Origin: Diadophis punctatus similis
Lineage: Eukaryota > Chordata > Lepidosauria > Squamata > Dipsadidae
Direction: 5' to 3'
DNA: 64,000 nucleotides
Assembly: GCA_023053685.1 (NCBI GenBank)
Contig: JALIGW010000005.1
Span: 19,722,001-19,786,000, forward strand
Part shown: piece by piece, positions 1 through 63,394 of the stretch
Layout of the letters: each line of letters begins with the position of its first letter
How positions within the stretch are numbered: the stretch's first letter is position 1
Made by a program: the position numbers and the translations under genes
Notes under the pieces: generated by a model
What the model was told of the DNA's origin: nothing
What the model saw: the letters and a program-made list of their open reading frames with translations, nothing else
The model's database searches: none

Positions 1-476
1 CTTACATGGTTAACAGCACCCTCAACGTATTGGAGGATAATTGGAGAAGACTCGTTTGCAGAATCAGATCTTTTTCATGTGACTTCAAATATCAAGTGTT
101 GATATTTCATTGGCAAAATAAAGAAACCTCAGTCAACCTCCGTGACATTTCCAGCCAGATGTTCTATCAGTTTCTACAGTTTGGCCATGGCCAATCTTCT
201 TCATGTGATACGAGGGAGCAATACTCATTTCATGCTGGCAAGTCCACCAGTGGCCAGATGGCCTTGATTAATCATCTAGGGTACAGACATGCACAAACAA
301 TTCTCTTTCTTTGCACATAACAAAGAAGGCTTAAAGAAGAGATAAATTCTAGAACAGTGTACAATCCAGCACCAACTCTTTCATTACTTTCAACAATGCT
401 TTACCCTGTATAGAGACAGAAAAACTGTGTGTCCTCTGTCAGAAAGTTACTTTTAGAATAATTTCTATTTTGTTCC

Positions 477-523
477 ATCATCATCATCTTCTTCTTCATC
501 ATCATCATCATCATCATCATTAA
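477..523. repeat. (CAT)n/(CTT)n microsatellite
   Basis: A run of CAT triplets is broken by a short CTT block and then resumes as CAT. It is about 47 bp long. Confidence 0.9.
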
Positions 524-789
524 TCTTTATTCATTAAACATGAAACTCAGTCAACTAAACATTTAAAAATATATCACAAATATTATTGACTGGCACTGAT
601 GGTTGATACGGGTTGCTGCCAGCATCCTAGGTATCGACCAAGTATCTTCTTAAAATGTACGATGTTCCAAGTAGCACAGTTTTTTGCAGTTCCGCTGGTG
701 TTATTGCAGGAAGCTGTAATTTCTTGATGCATTTTGTAAAATTCTTGGATATGGTGCCAAGTCCCCGATGACAATGGGTATCACTGTCA

Positions 790-790
<1 letters not shown>

Positions 791-886
<96 letters not shown>
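791..886. repeat. (ATT)n microsatellite, ~32 units
   Basis: A nearly perfect 96-bp ATT array. The poly-asparagine open frame across it on the minus strand is a translation artefact of the repeat. Confidence 0.97.
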
Positions 887-1716
887 TTGCATACTCCAAA
901 GAGCTGTTAATGTCCCGCCGTAAAATTGGATCACATGCTTTGGGACAATGCTTCCTTGTATCATCATTCCCAAATTATTTAATTTGAGGCTTTTCTTCTC
1001 ATCTAATTCTGAATTTATATATTGAGTTCGGCAGTTGGGTATTTTTAATGAGCGCTAGTATTTAATCCTTCCTGTCCTCTAGAGCTTAGTTTGATTGATG
1101 AATGTGGATTAATATTATAGTAGTATTAAATCCAACACACAGGCAAACAAGATAATTTTTCAATTAATGTTGATATTTGTTTTTTTAATTTCCTAATATG
1201 GGTAAAGTAAAAGGTAACATCATAATACCCCAATAATAAGAATGTGAAAATAATAAGTATCTCTTCCAACTTTTTTCCATCTTCTTATTAATCAACATTA
1301 CACTCTTCTAATCTTTGAAATGGTATCTCTGGAGGCCATGTAATCATATTCATTACACTTTGATTGGAGAAAAGATCCTACATCTCAGAGGAGAAATCCA
1401 TCATGGGATATACTTTTTTATTGTTCTACTCTTGTTTTTTTTCTTTTTCTTTTCTTTTCTCATGCAAGAATGGGTTTTTCAGGCAGTGAGAAATTCTGAC
1501 ATTGGGAAAACTTAAAAGGAATCATGATCAGATTGCATGTAGAAAAGGGGCTCATTTGAAATTCTACTCAGCATTAGTAGACCTAAGGAGCGTTACTGAC
1601 TTCCCTGCCTATCCATCACATTTCCATCGAAGAAGCCAGCATCATTTTTCCATACTATGAGCTATTTCCTTCCCCAAGGTTTTAGAGTCCGGAAGCTGAC
1701 TCTAGATTATGATATA

Positions 1717-2099
1717 TAAGTAGTCCCTAATTTACAACAGTTCATTTAGTGACTGTTCAAAATTGCACTGAGTAAAGTGACTTATGACCGTTTTTCACAC
1801 TTAAGACCATTGCAGCACCCCCATGGTCACGTGAACAAAATTCTGATGCTTGGCAAATGGTTCATATTTATGATGGTTGTAGAGTTCCGGGATCCCCGTT
1901 TGCAAACTTCTGACAAGCAAAGTCAATGGGGAAGCCAGATTCACTTAACAACCGTGTTTCTAACTTAACAACTGCCATGATTCACTTAATGAATGTGGCA
2001 AGAAAGGTCATAAAATGGGGCAAAATTCACTTAACAGATGTCTCATTTAGCAATAAGAAATTTTGGGCTCAATTGTGGTCATAAGTCGAGAACTACCTG
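1717..2099 (+). mobile_element. TA-flanked non-autonomous DNA transposon, copy 1
   Basis: This 383-bp element has inverted ends of the type AGGTAGTCCTCGACTTACRA (slightly decayed here) and is flanked by TA on both sides (1715-1716 and 2100-2101). Two more copies lie at 5542 and 63395, both in the opposite orientation to this one. TA duplications and the absence of coding capacity fit a Tc1/mariner-type MITE. No transposase remnant is visible. The open frame at 1777-1968 is a shadow of the repeat. Confidence 0.75.
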
Positions 2100-2101
2100 T
2101 A

Positions 2102-2639
2102 ATACGAGCAATTTGCAGACAGAGTTGATCAGACCGGTCTCATGGTGAACTTTAGAGCTTTGGTATGTCTAAGGAGCATAACCTCAGCAATCAATTAACA
2201 TCGCTGGTTTTTTTTATTCTTTTCAGCTGATAGATCTTGAGGATGTGGATTGGATATCTGAGGAAATGAGCATCACAACCTGTGTACTTGACCTCTTGAT
2301 GCTGATTAAATCAAACACCTTTTTGACCCCACGGCTAAGGAGGATAAATACTGCCTCTTTTTAGAAAGGATGTTTTCCCCAAGGGAAATCCTAAAGGAGG
2401 TGATAATAGGATCTTTATTGAAGAAGACTTCCCTTGACCTGAGTGTGACCTTTAGAATTTTATGCCTGCCTCAGAAGTTTCATTTTTGGAATCGAGGTGA
2501 TTGAGTAAGTCGTAGCCTCATAGCTCTAGATGCATCAGAATGATAGTGATTTTCTGATTTCCTCTGGACTTTCAACCTGAAAATGGCTTTGAAACTGTTT
2601 AGATGGATGATCTGTCCTGAAAACCATGTGTGAGAGATA
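2102..2639. other. Unannotated interval
   Basis: No exon or repeat recognised. Ordinary mixed-composition sequence between two TA-flanked elements. Confidence 0.5.
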
Positions 2640-2750
2640 TACCGTATGTATCGGCGTATAAGACGACTTTTTACCCCTTGAAAAACTTTTCAAAAGTCGG
2701 GGGTCGTCTTATACGCCAGGTACTGAAAGTTCCAAGCCGGGCGGGAGTTC

Positions 2751-3179
2751 AAAAACGGCCGCGGCTGCATCCCTGCCATTCTCCCTGCCATTCAAGCGGC
2801 CGAAGGAGCCCCGGAGCGCCGACGCTGCCCTCCGTCTTGGTCTCCTGCCGCCACCGCCAGCTGCAGCCTTCCCAGCAGGTGGGCGCGTGCGGAAAGGGTC
2901 ACGGCGCAGAGGCCCCCGGCGGTTTCAGGCAAGAGGCGGGCGGGAGATGCGGGCAGGAGCCTGCTGCCGCCGATGCCACTTCCGGTATCCCTGCGCCTCT
3001 CGCACCGCTCGCCGGGCGCCTCTGCTCCGCGATCCATCCCCCGCGCGCCCACCTGCTGGGAAGGCTGCAGCTGGCAGTGGCGGCAGGAGACAAGACGGAG
3101 GGCAGCATCAGGGCTCTGGGACTCCTTCGGCCGCTTGAATGGCAGGGAGAATGGCAGGGATGCAGCCGCAGCCATTTTT
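2751..3179. repeat. Large GC-rich inverted repeat inside the transposon
   Basis: The arm at about 2751-2890 matches the reverse complement of about 3040-3179 with a few differences. Both carry the GGCCGCTTGAATGGCAGGGA block and the CCAGCAGGTGGGCGCG block in opposite orientation. The ~150-bp spacer is also GC-rich. Confidence 0.85.
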
Positions 3180-3440
3180 GAGCTCCCCGCCCCCCCCTCT
3201 GGCTCAGAAGTTTCAGCGGTGGCGGTAGCACGCTCTCCTTCCCTCCCATGCGTGTTAACCCTGCCGGCGCCACGGTCGGGGACTCAGTCGGGTGGCTGGA
3301 GTCCCGTGGGAGATGGCGCCAGCGGCTCCTTCTGCCTCCGAGGGGAGGGGAGCAACCCACCCACCTACCCTGCTTCCACTTGGCGTCTGGGAAGAGGGCT
3401 TGGCGAGGGAGAAAGGAGCCACGGTGGTTATTGGTTTGCA

Positions 3441-3766
<326 letters not shown>

Positions 3767-3898
3767 GTAGGAGGGGTAGTCTTATACGGCAAGTATATCC
3801 CAAACTCTATATTTTAAATGGAAAAGTTGGGGGTCGTCTTATACGCCCAGTCGTCTTATACGCCGGCACATACGGTAGCCATTTTAATTTTCCTGGAC

Positions 3899-4145
3899 CA
3901 GAGGTGGGTTCCTACTGGTTCTAACCGGTTCTTTAGAACCGTTAGTAGTTCGGCGATGACATCACGGAGCCAGTTCTGTCAGTGTCTCCATGGGCACCGC
4001 CATCTTGGATTTTGCTTCTGCGCATGCACATAAGCTAATTTTTTTTTCTGCACATGCTCAGAAGCTAATTTTTTTATTGCTGCAGGTGCGCACACGGCAC
4101 AACCCTGAGCGAACCGGCAGCAAAAGGATCCAGAATCCATCCCTG
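3899..4145. mobile_element. hAT-type MITE, family A, copy 1
   Basis: Starts CAGAGGTGGGTTCC, ends in CCATCCCTG, and is flanked by a perfect 8-bp duplication TCCTGGAC (3891-3898 and 4146-4153). It shares with the other family A copies the AACCGGTT-rich left part and the 'CGCATGCACATAAGC' type middle. At 247 bp it has no coding capacity. Confidence 0.93.
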
Positions 4146-4153
4146 TCCTGGAC

Positions 4154-5075
4154 CTCTTACTTCTGGATAGCCTGATGGAACTAGGCCTGTCACTATTTCA
4201 AAATAGCTTTGATATTTCTTGTCAGACTGTGTGATTAAGCTTGTGGGCTCCAATCTCTGAAATTCTGTCACCTATCTTCAGCTTTCTGTTGTGAATGCTT
4301 CTCCTTAAACCATTATGAAGAAGCCATATTGCTATAACCTTTTCATCAGAGATGTGCAACATGTTGTGGGTTGATAACAGCATGTCAAGTTTTGGGAATA
4401 TGTGGGTGACTCCTAGTGGTTGTGGGGAATACTCAAAGTGAGAACCAAATACTCAAAGTGAGAACCAAATATAACCAGAGAAAAACTACGCTCTTTAAAA
4501 TCCTGTCCGTGATACAATTCCTCTCTGTTCCCATGCTTCCTCCTCCATCGTATTCAGCCTTAAATTATTAACACTTAATTTTAACCTATCAAAATTCATT
4601 AGGACAAATGGCAGTAAACATAAAAATGTCAAAAAAAATCTATCTTAATCCTTGAGATAGTGCAGCATTACAGATTTGCTTGGTTAAAACAGTAGAAAGA
4701 AAATACATGAAGACTTTAATCAAGTTCTTAATGTTTTGATGAATCACCCTAATCTTCCGGTTTTGTTTTGTTAATGGCAGTATTTTCTTCTTCTTTTTCT
4801 TTCTAAAAGCTTAATTCAAAAGTTCTGTGTTAATTTTCCTATAGGTTTCTTTTCTGCCCTTTAGTCAGGCATATTATTTTATGACTGTTCAGAAAAGCCA
4901 ATTGACTTATTAGAAAATGTCATACAATTCAAATGTTTTCAGCTTAAAAATATCCCCTAAACAACTTCTTTTTCATAATATACTGCCAGAAATGAAATCC
5001 ATTTTACTCGCCTCTTTAAGAAATAGTACTTTAACCAATTCCAATTTACATGTTTTCCAAGCCAACTATTCTTAA
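4154..5075. other. Unannotated interval
   Basis: AT-rich sequence without a recognisable exon or repeat. A short direct repeat of about 18 bp (around 4430-4470) is the only structure noticed. Confidence 0.5.
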
Positions 5076-5241
5076 GGGGTCCTTGGTGCTCTCTGAGCTT
5101 GCTTGTTTTCTTGGAGACGTTTCATTACTCTTAGGTAACATCATTAGCACTGATTAACAGCTAGCACTGAAGATGTAATCTAGTTAGGTTAATGAAACGT
5201 CTGCAAGAAAACAAGCAAGCTCAGAGAGCACCAAGGACCCC
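5076..5241. repeat. Near-perfect foldback, 52-bp arms
   Basis: Arm 5076-5127 and arm 5190-5241 are reverse complements with one mismatch over 52 bases, separated by 62 bases. The arm starts GGGGTCCTTGGTGCTCTCTG. The same sequence type, as single diverged arms, occurs at 59405-59490 and 60240-60350, so it is a dispersed repeat terminus. It resembles the repeat ends of reptilian Penelope-like elements from memory, but no coding remnant is present to confirm this. Confidence 0.85.
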
Positions 5242-5541
5242 TCATTTCAACCCTGAGCTACAAATATTTTCATTTATTGGCAACTGTTTGTGGGAAGAAA
5301 TATCCATCTGGTTCAGTACCAAGCCGGGAGAAAGGCACTGGAGACAAAATGGAGGCTAGCGGCTGATTGGAAAGAGGGTTTAATGATGAAAAGAACCACC
5401 AAGCATGTGTAATTTTGGGTAGCTTATCACATTTGAGTTGAGAGTTGGGGGGGTATTTATACCTTCTCTTGGGCTTTGCACTTGAGCTTCCTGTTCCTGT
5501 GCAAGAACATGTATTCTAATGGCCTGATAGAAAACTGATTA

Positions 5542-5929
5542 CAGGTAATCCTCAACTTACGACCACAACTGAGCCCAAAATGTCTGTTGTTAAGTGAAAC
5601 ATTTGTTAAGTGAATTTTGCCCCATTTTACGACCTTGCTTGCTCCAAATGAATCACTGCCGTTGATAAGTTACTAACCCGGTTGTTAAGCGAACCTGGTT
5701 TCTCCATTGACTTTGCTTGTCAAAAGATTGCAAAAGGTGATCACCTTTTTGGGACACAACAACGGTCATAAGTATGAACCAGTTGCCAAGCATCTGAATT
5801 TTGATCACATGAATATGGGGGATGCTACAAGGGTCGTAACTGTGAAAAATGGTCATAAGTCACATTTTTCAACGCTGTTGTAACTTTGAATGGTCACTAA
5901 ATGAACTGTTGTAAGCCGAGGACTACCTG
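5542..5929 (-). mobile_element. TA-flanked non-autonomous DNA transposon, copy 2
   Basis: A 388-bp copy of the element at 1717, in opposite orientation. It starts CAGGTAATCCTCAACTTACG and ends GCCGAGGACTACCTG. The left flank is TA and the right flank is TG (one decayed base). Confidence 0.77.
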
Positions 5930-6491
5930 TGCTTCATATGTTGTGCAGGCAAAAAGAAAAAGAAAAAGAAAGAAACAATGAAGCTACATTTTTTATATTA
6001 TAATGTAGGAATTCTTTTTTTAAAAAAAACATCAGTTATATAACATTTGAGGGGAATCTACAGCTTTAAAAAGAGTGCCAAATTTCATAGAAATTGGTGT
6101 AGGGTTTTTGGAACAATGCTGCCTGTTTCGTAATATAATTATGTCTTATTAATGAAATAATTAAGCAGAACAACCAAGAAGGAAGGGAAAAAATACACAC
6201 CCAGACAAAAATCCATCCATTGCAACTTCACTGAAGATCATGGAAGATAATCTGCCAAGGAAGAAGCAAATTTCATTATACAACTGTTAAATTGATATTA
6301 ATATTGTGGTATATATTTCTATTTGTATTTTGATTCTTTCTTCATGCTTGCTTTTTCATGCATTGAAGTTAAAGGAGCATACAAACCTTGAAACCAATCT
6401 TAAAAACTCTGTTTATAGAAGTTTTTGATGGATGCTGAGATTTCTGTTTGGTCAATTGTTGAATGATAGCAATGTTTTTAATCATTTTCTA
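5930..6491. other. Unannotated interval
   Basis: AT-rich sequence with no exon or repeat recognised. Confidence 0.5.
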
Positions 6492-6578
6492 CTTTAAAGC
6501 AGGCTAAGGAATTCTGGGAGTTGAAGTCCTGCAGGTGGGGGGGACAGCTTAACCATTTGAGCTTACCCCCCAAGTATG

Positions 6579-7966
6579 TATGTGGTTTATTTATTTATTT
6601 ATTTATTTTGTTATTCTTATATGCCGCCCAACTCCCGAAGGACTCAGGGCGGCGTACAACAGGAAAAAAAATACAAGAATAATCAAAATGCAAGTGATTA
6701 AAAAACAAATACAAATTATTAAAAACAATATTAAAACAGCAACATTCATTCGATATCATACATACTTGGGGGGTGATCTCAGGTGGATTAAGCTATCCCC
6801 CCCACCTGCAGGAAAAGCCATGTTTTAACGGCTTTTCGGAAGGCCAGCAGAGTGGGGATGGTTCGGGTCTCTGGGGGAAGTTGGTTCCAGAGCACGGGGC
6901 CAGCCACAGAGAAGGCTCTCCCCCTAGGGCCCGCCAGCCGGCATTGTTTGGCCGACGGGACCTGGAGGAGGCCAACTCTGTGGGCCCTAACCGGTCGGAG
7001 GGAAGTATGAGGCAGAATGCGGTCCCGAAGATATCCTGGTCCTAAGCCATGAAGGGCTTTAAAGATGGTGATCAACACCTTGAATTGGACCCGGAGACCG
7101 ATGGGCAACCAATGCAGCTGGCGGAGTATTGGTGTCACGTGGGTGTACCTTGGCACACCCACCACAGCACGCGCAGCCGCATTTTGTACCAGCTGAAGTC
7201 TCCGGATACTCTTCAAGGGTAGCCCCATGTAGAGCGCATTGTAGTAGTCCAAACGCGAGGTGACAAGGGCATGAGTGACCGTGAGTAGAGCCTCCTTCTC
7301 CAAGTATGGCCGCAACTGGTGCACCAGGCGAACCTGTGCAAAGGCCTCCCTAGCCACAGCAGAAAGATGGTGATCCAATTTTAGCTGTGGATCTAGGAGG
7401 ACCCCCAAGTTGCGGACCTGGTCTGAGGGAGTCAGTTTCGCACCCTCAAAGACCAAGGAGGGATAGTTGTCATGGTCCTTAGGAGGCAATATCCACAGCC
7501 ACTCAGTCTTGTCGGGATTGAGTCTGAGTCTGTTCCTCCCCATCCAGATCTTAACGTCGTTCAGGCAGCGGCACATTACATCAACTGCCTCCCTGAAGTC
7601 AGACGGGGTGGTGATGTACAGCTGGGTGTCGTCAGCGTACTGATGGAAACACACCCCATGTCTGCGAATGATCTCACCCAACGGTTTCATGTAGATATTA
7701 AACAGGATGGGCGAGAGAACCGCCCCCTGAGGCACCCCACATGATAGGGGCCTAGGGGACGATCTCTGCCCACCTGCCAACACCGACTGCATCCGATCGG
7801 CGAGATAAGAGGAGAACCACCGCAAAACGGTGCCTCCCACTCCCAACTCGCCGAGCCGATGCAGAAGGATACCATGGTCGATGGTATCGAAAGCCGCTGA
7901 GAGGTCAAGTAGCACCAGGATGGAGGAATTTCCTCCATCCCGGGCTCGCCAGAGATCATCCATCAG
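6579..7966 (-). mobile_element. L2-like LINE (-), 5'-truncated, nested
   Basis: A reverse-oriented L2-like copy. Its (TTTA)n tail lies at 6579-6607, the 3' UTR follows, then the C-terminal half of the reverse transcriptase up to 7966. It interrupts the + oriented L2 3' UTR exactly between TATGTATGTGG and TTGAATGG, a junction that is continuous in the copies at 49.9-50.1 and 57.6-57.7 kb. It is therefore the youngest of three nested insertions here. Confidence 0.92.
6788..7963 (-). pseudogene. L2-like reverse transcriptase, C-terminal 391 codons, open
   Basis: This is part of the nested minus-strand LINE. The frame is open for 391 codons and starts in the middle of the protein, at the MDDLWRARDG block. 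It shows the RT motifs LLDLSAAFDTIDHG (motif A, first catalytic Asp), CGVPQGAVLSPILFN (motif B) and YADDTQLYI (motif C, catalytic Asp pair), followed by the conserved LINE C-terminus (QNAAARAVVGVPR, LHWLPI). The endonuclease and N-terminal RT are missing through 5' truncation, so the copy is dead, although this frame has not yet gained a stop, which suggests recent insertion. L2 rather than CR1 clade is chosen from the LSAAFDT/YADDTQLY motifs. Confidence 0.9.
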
Positions 7967-8179
7967 GTTGAATGGATGGATGTTGTTGTTGCTTTTATAC
8001 TGTTTTTTTTTAAATTTTGTACTGTTTTTAAATTGTTGAAATTTTGTCTATTCTTGTATCTCTTATGTTGTACGCCGCCCTGAGTCCTTCGGGAGTTGGG
8101 CGGCATATAAGAATAACAAAATAAATAAATAAATAAATAAGTCTTAAAGTTGCCAAGGTTGGAGACCCCTGCTTTAAAG

Positions 8180-8604
8180 GATAAATATCATTTGTCTTTT
8201 GCCACCCACTGGCAATATTTATAACTACAACATTTATTGAGATTTCAGTTTGGGGCAGTGGGGCATTCAGCTTCAGAAACACCTAAACCAGACGTTATCA
8301 TCAAACCTTGTGAGACTAAAAACCCTACACTTAATCTTTAACAGTACTGTTGTTTATAAATCAATTTGATGTACAAATGTTAAAGACTGAAATAAGGAAT
8401 TAAATATTTTTGTTTTGTCAAAAAATTCAACAAATCTTAGATTTTGCCTTTTTAAACAACAATAACTCTTTTGTCCAGTACAGTATGTCCAAGTTCAGAC
8501 ATCAAGATAAGCTGTGTATAATCTGAAATAGAAGAGAAAAATTCAAACAGATTTTTCAGCAGTGCCAGAGAACAAAAAAGGGAGAAAAGTATGAAAGTTT
8601 AAGA
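8180..8604. other. Unannotated interval
   Basis: AT-rich sequence with no exon or recognised repeat. Confidence 0.5.
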
Positions 8605-8680
8605 TCTCCTTCTTCTCCTTCTCCTTCTCCTTCTCCTCCTCCTCCTCCTTCTCCTTCTTCTGCTCCTCCTCCTGCTCCAA
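8605..8680. repeat. (CTT/CTC)n pyrimidine-rich repeat
   Basis: Imperfect TCC/TTC triplets over about 75 bp. Confidence 0.85.
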
Positions 8681-8861
8681 TTTCTAACTATGTATATGAG
8701 AATACTTTTGTTGCATCGTGAGCTCAAATCACTGAGACTCAAAATAAAATGGCTTTGTAGATTATAGAAACCATGTGGTGACAGATTTCAATATTATATT
8801 GGTTTTTTTATTGGACCTTAATTCATTATTAATTAAGGATGAGCAGTTTTTGGATCTGAAG

Positions 8862-9271
8862 CAGGGGTAAAATTCAGCAGGTTCTGACAGGTTCTGGAGA
8901 ACCGGTAGTGGAAATTTTGAGTAGTTCGGAGAACCGGCAAATACCACCTCTGGCTGGCCCCAGAGTGGGTGGGAATGGAGATTTTGCAATATCCTTCCCC
9001 CAGGAGTGGGGAGGGAATGGGGATTTTGCAATATCCTCCCCCCAGGAGTGGGGAGGGAATGGGGATTTTGCAATATCCTCCCCCCAGGAGTGGGGAGGGA
9101 ATGGGGATTTTGCAATATCCCCCCCCAGGAGTGGGGAGGGAATGGGGATTTTGCAATATCCTCCCCCCAGGAGTGGGGAGGGAATGGGGATTTTGCAGTA
9201 TCCTTTCTCTGCCACACCCACCAAGCCACGCCCACAGAACCGGTAGGGGAAAATGTTGAATTTCACCCCTG
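8862..9271. mobile_element. hAT-type MITE, family A, copy 2
   Basis: A 410-bp element starting CAGGGGTAAAATTCAGCAGG and ending TTGAATTTCACCCCTG, with a perfect 8-bp duplication ATCTGAAG (8854-8861 and 9272-9279). It contains AACCGGTAG motifs near both ends and the GCCACGCCCACAGAACCGG block on the right. Its middle is an expanded 42-bp tandem repeat, listed separately. Confidence 0.96.
8965..9215. repeat. 42-bp minisatellite, about 6 units, inside the MITE
   Basis: The unit GGAATGGGGATTTTGCAATA plus TCCTCCCCCCAGGAGTGGGGAG recurs with periods of 42, 42, 41 and 42 bases (CAGGAGTGG at 9001, 9043, 9085, 9126 and 9168). The MITE copy at 22118 has only two to three diverged units. Because 42 is divisible by 3, several frames stay open across it, producing spurious ORFs of 88-209 codons on both strands. 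Confidence 0.95.
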
Positions 9272-9279
9272 ATCTGAAG

Positions 9280-9814
9280 GGATAATGTGCCCATAGCACC
9301 CACCAGCAATTCCTGAAAGCCAACACATCTTTTCTTACTACCGGTATCAGAGGACAAGCCATGGAGGGCAGCTGAACTCTTCCAGAAAAATAAAACTTTG
9401 CAAGGAGTTTTTGGTGGGTGTTTCAGAAATACATGCTTGCTCTGAACCACTGTTTTCTCCATTTGGATCTGAAGCTCTGAACAGCCCTAATATAAATCAT
9501 ACAGAAGTAGAATTTACTAAAAATGACTTTCAATGAGGCAAACAAAGTCACAGGGCTTTGGATGGCTCTCTTTAAAAACACAGAGAAATACCTCATTCCA
9601 AATTCTTGCAAATTCCCCCAATTATAGCCTGTAGCCATAGCCTTTTAATACTTGCAAATTCTTTGTTGGGAGGCCACCTGGCATTTCTGATAAATACCGT
9701 AGTGAAGATGTTTGATCCCTTTCTGAGTGTGGTCTTTCCCCTCAATCCTTTTTGTCCCTTTAAGCTCAGTGTATACTAGTAACAGTCTTTCTTGGATTCA
9801 CCACAATGGTTATA
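9280..9814. other. Unannotated interval
   Basis: No exon or repeat recognised. Confidence 0.5.
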
Positions 9815-10063
9815 AGAGCTGCGGTGGTTAGAGTGCAGTACTGCAGGATACTTCTGCTGACTGACTGCAATTTGGCAAATCGAATCTAACCAGGCTCAAG
9901 GTTGAGTCAGCCTTCCATCCTTCTGGAAGGCTGGTGGGTAAAATGAGGAACCAGATTGTTGGGGGCAATATGCTGACTTTGTAAATCGCTTAGAGAGGGC
10001 TGTAAAGCTCTGTGAAGCAGTATATAAGTCTAAGTGCTATTGCTAAGTGCTTGTTGCTATTTC
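9815..10063 (+). mobile_element. tRNA-derived squamate SINE, touching the JAKMIP3 acceptor region
   Basis: The head GAGCTGCGGTGGTTAGAGTG is tRNA-like (box A-like). It is followed by a decayed box B (CAAATCGAATCTAA), the core AGCCTTCCATCCTTC...AAAATGAGGA, GATTGTTGGGGGCAATATG, and the end TATATAAGTCTAAGTGCTAT. Related copies are at 21131, 38863 (minus) and 54322/57850. Its 3' end lies about 11 bases before the splice acceptor AG at 10073-10074. Confidence 0.88.
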
Positions 10064-10074
10064 TCTTTATGCAG

Positions 10075-62666
<52,592 letters not shown>

Positions 62667-63224
62667 TAGATGTTTTGAGTACATATTTCCAAGTTTTGTC
62701 ATGTGTTCCACATTCACTATGGCTCATGGAACATCATTACAGTATAATCTAGGAAGCTCTGCCAGAATAGCTTCAACGTAAGGCACAATTACATTAATTA
62801 CTTGGTTCCATATATTGGGCAAATTCATATATTGGTCTTCAGTGTATTCTGATTTGCCAAGTGCAGTTTGTATCACACTTCATGGTTCTCCCCTCTTCCT
62901 TCTGTTGGCTCATCATTTTAGACAAAACAAATTGGGTTTGCTAGCATTGGCATGTTTAAACAACTATTTATCACTGCAATCCCATAGCAGAGTGACAAGC
63001 TGTGTTAAGTGGAAACCAATACTATTGAGGTGATCAGTGTAAGTCTGATTTCATTAGCTTTAGCTTGCATGAGCCTTATTAAATTATAGCTTATATATCT
63101 ATTCCTCAACCTGGTGGTCTTCAGGCGGTTCAGACTACAGCTCCCATCATCCTCCAGCTTTGCTTTAGATTAGACTAATTTTGCTTTTTAACAGAACAAC
63201 CAATAAACATGCAACCTTCTATAT

Positions 63225-63352
63225 TAGAGGTGTCAAACTGAAATCATCATGGCGGCGTCACGTGACATATCGGGACTTTTTTCCTCTTCGTTAAACGGGT
63301 GGGGGCGGCGTGTGATGCATCCAGCCCATGGGCCAGGAGTTTGACAGCCCTG
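63225..63352. mobile_element. hAT-type MITE, family C, copy 2 (128 bp)
   Basis: Starts TAGAGGTGTCAAACTG (first base decayed), ends GAGTTTGACAGCCCTG, with TSD TTCTATAT (63217-63224) and CTCTATAT (63353-63360), one mismatch. It shares CACGTGACATATCGGGACTT with the copy at 15850. Confidence 0.87.
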
Positions 63353-63394
63353 CTCTATATGATACGTCTAAGCAGCTTTGAATGTAAATAAACA

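Larger units (their letters stand above)
1..1716. other. Upstream flank, no gene seen
   Basis: No exon, ORF with recognisable protein content, or promoter motif is seen here. The stretch is AT-rich and holds two trinucleotide microsatellites, listed separately. The first recognised JAKMIP3 exon begins with a splice acceptor 8.4 kb further right. This region is therefore either the intron after an upstream noncoding exon or 5' flank; the sequence alone does not decide. Confidence 0.6.
6529..8139 (+). mobile_element. L2-like LINE 3' end (+), itself split
   Basis: The 3' UTR begins CTGCAGGTGGGGGGG at 6529-6578 and resumes at 7967 (GTTGAATGGATGG) through the family tail GCCGCCCTGAGTCC...GGGCGGCATATAAGAA and a (AAAT)n run. 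It was inserted into the family D MITE with an apparent AAGTC duplication (6524-6528 and 8139-8143, partly merged with the A-rich tail). Confidence 0.85.
6500..8171. mobile_element. hAT-type MITE, family D, split by LINE insertion
   Basis: The two halves are 6500-6528 (CAGGCTAAGGAATTCTGGGA...) and about 8144-8171 (TTAAAGTTGCCAAGGTTGGA...CCCCTG). They are flanked by a perfect 8-bp duplication CTTTAAAG at 6492-6499 and 8172-8179. The matching flanks 1.7 kb apart show that both halves belong to one ~60-bp remnant element interrupted by LINE DNA. The intact relative is at 51152-51251. Confidence 0.88.

Noticed and set aside
701..973. Poly-asparagine protein on the minus strand
   Set aside because: Translation of the ATT microsatellite.
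8965..9215. CRISPR-like regular repeats
   Set aside because: Units are directly adjacent with no spacers, in a vertebrate MITE.
8833..9462. Overlapping open frames of 88-209 codons on both strands
   Set aside because: They read through a 42-bp tandem repeat whose unit is divisible by three. The peptides are simple repeats (KSPFPPHSWG and similar) inside a MITE with clear ends.
63105..63160. Possible further MITE fragment (ACTACAGCTCCCATCATCCT)
   Set aside because: It resembles a common reptile repeat core, but neither end nor duplication could be placed.
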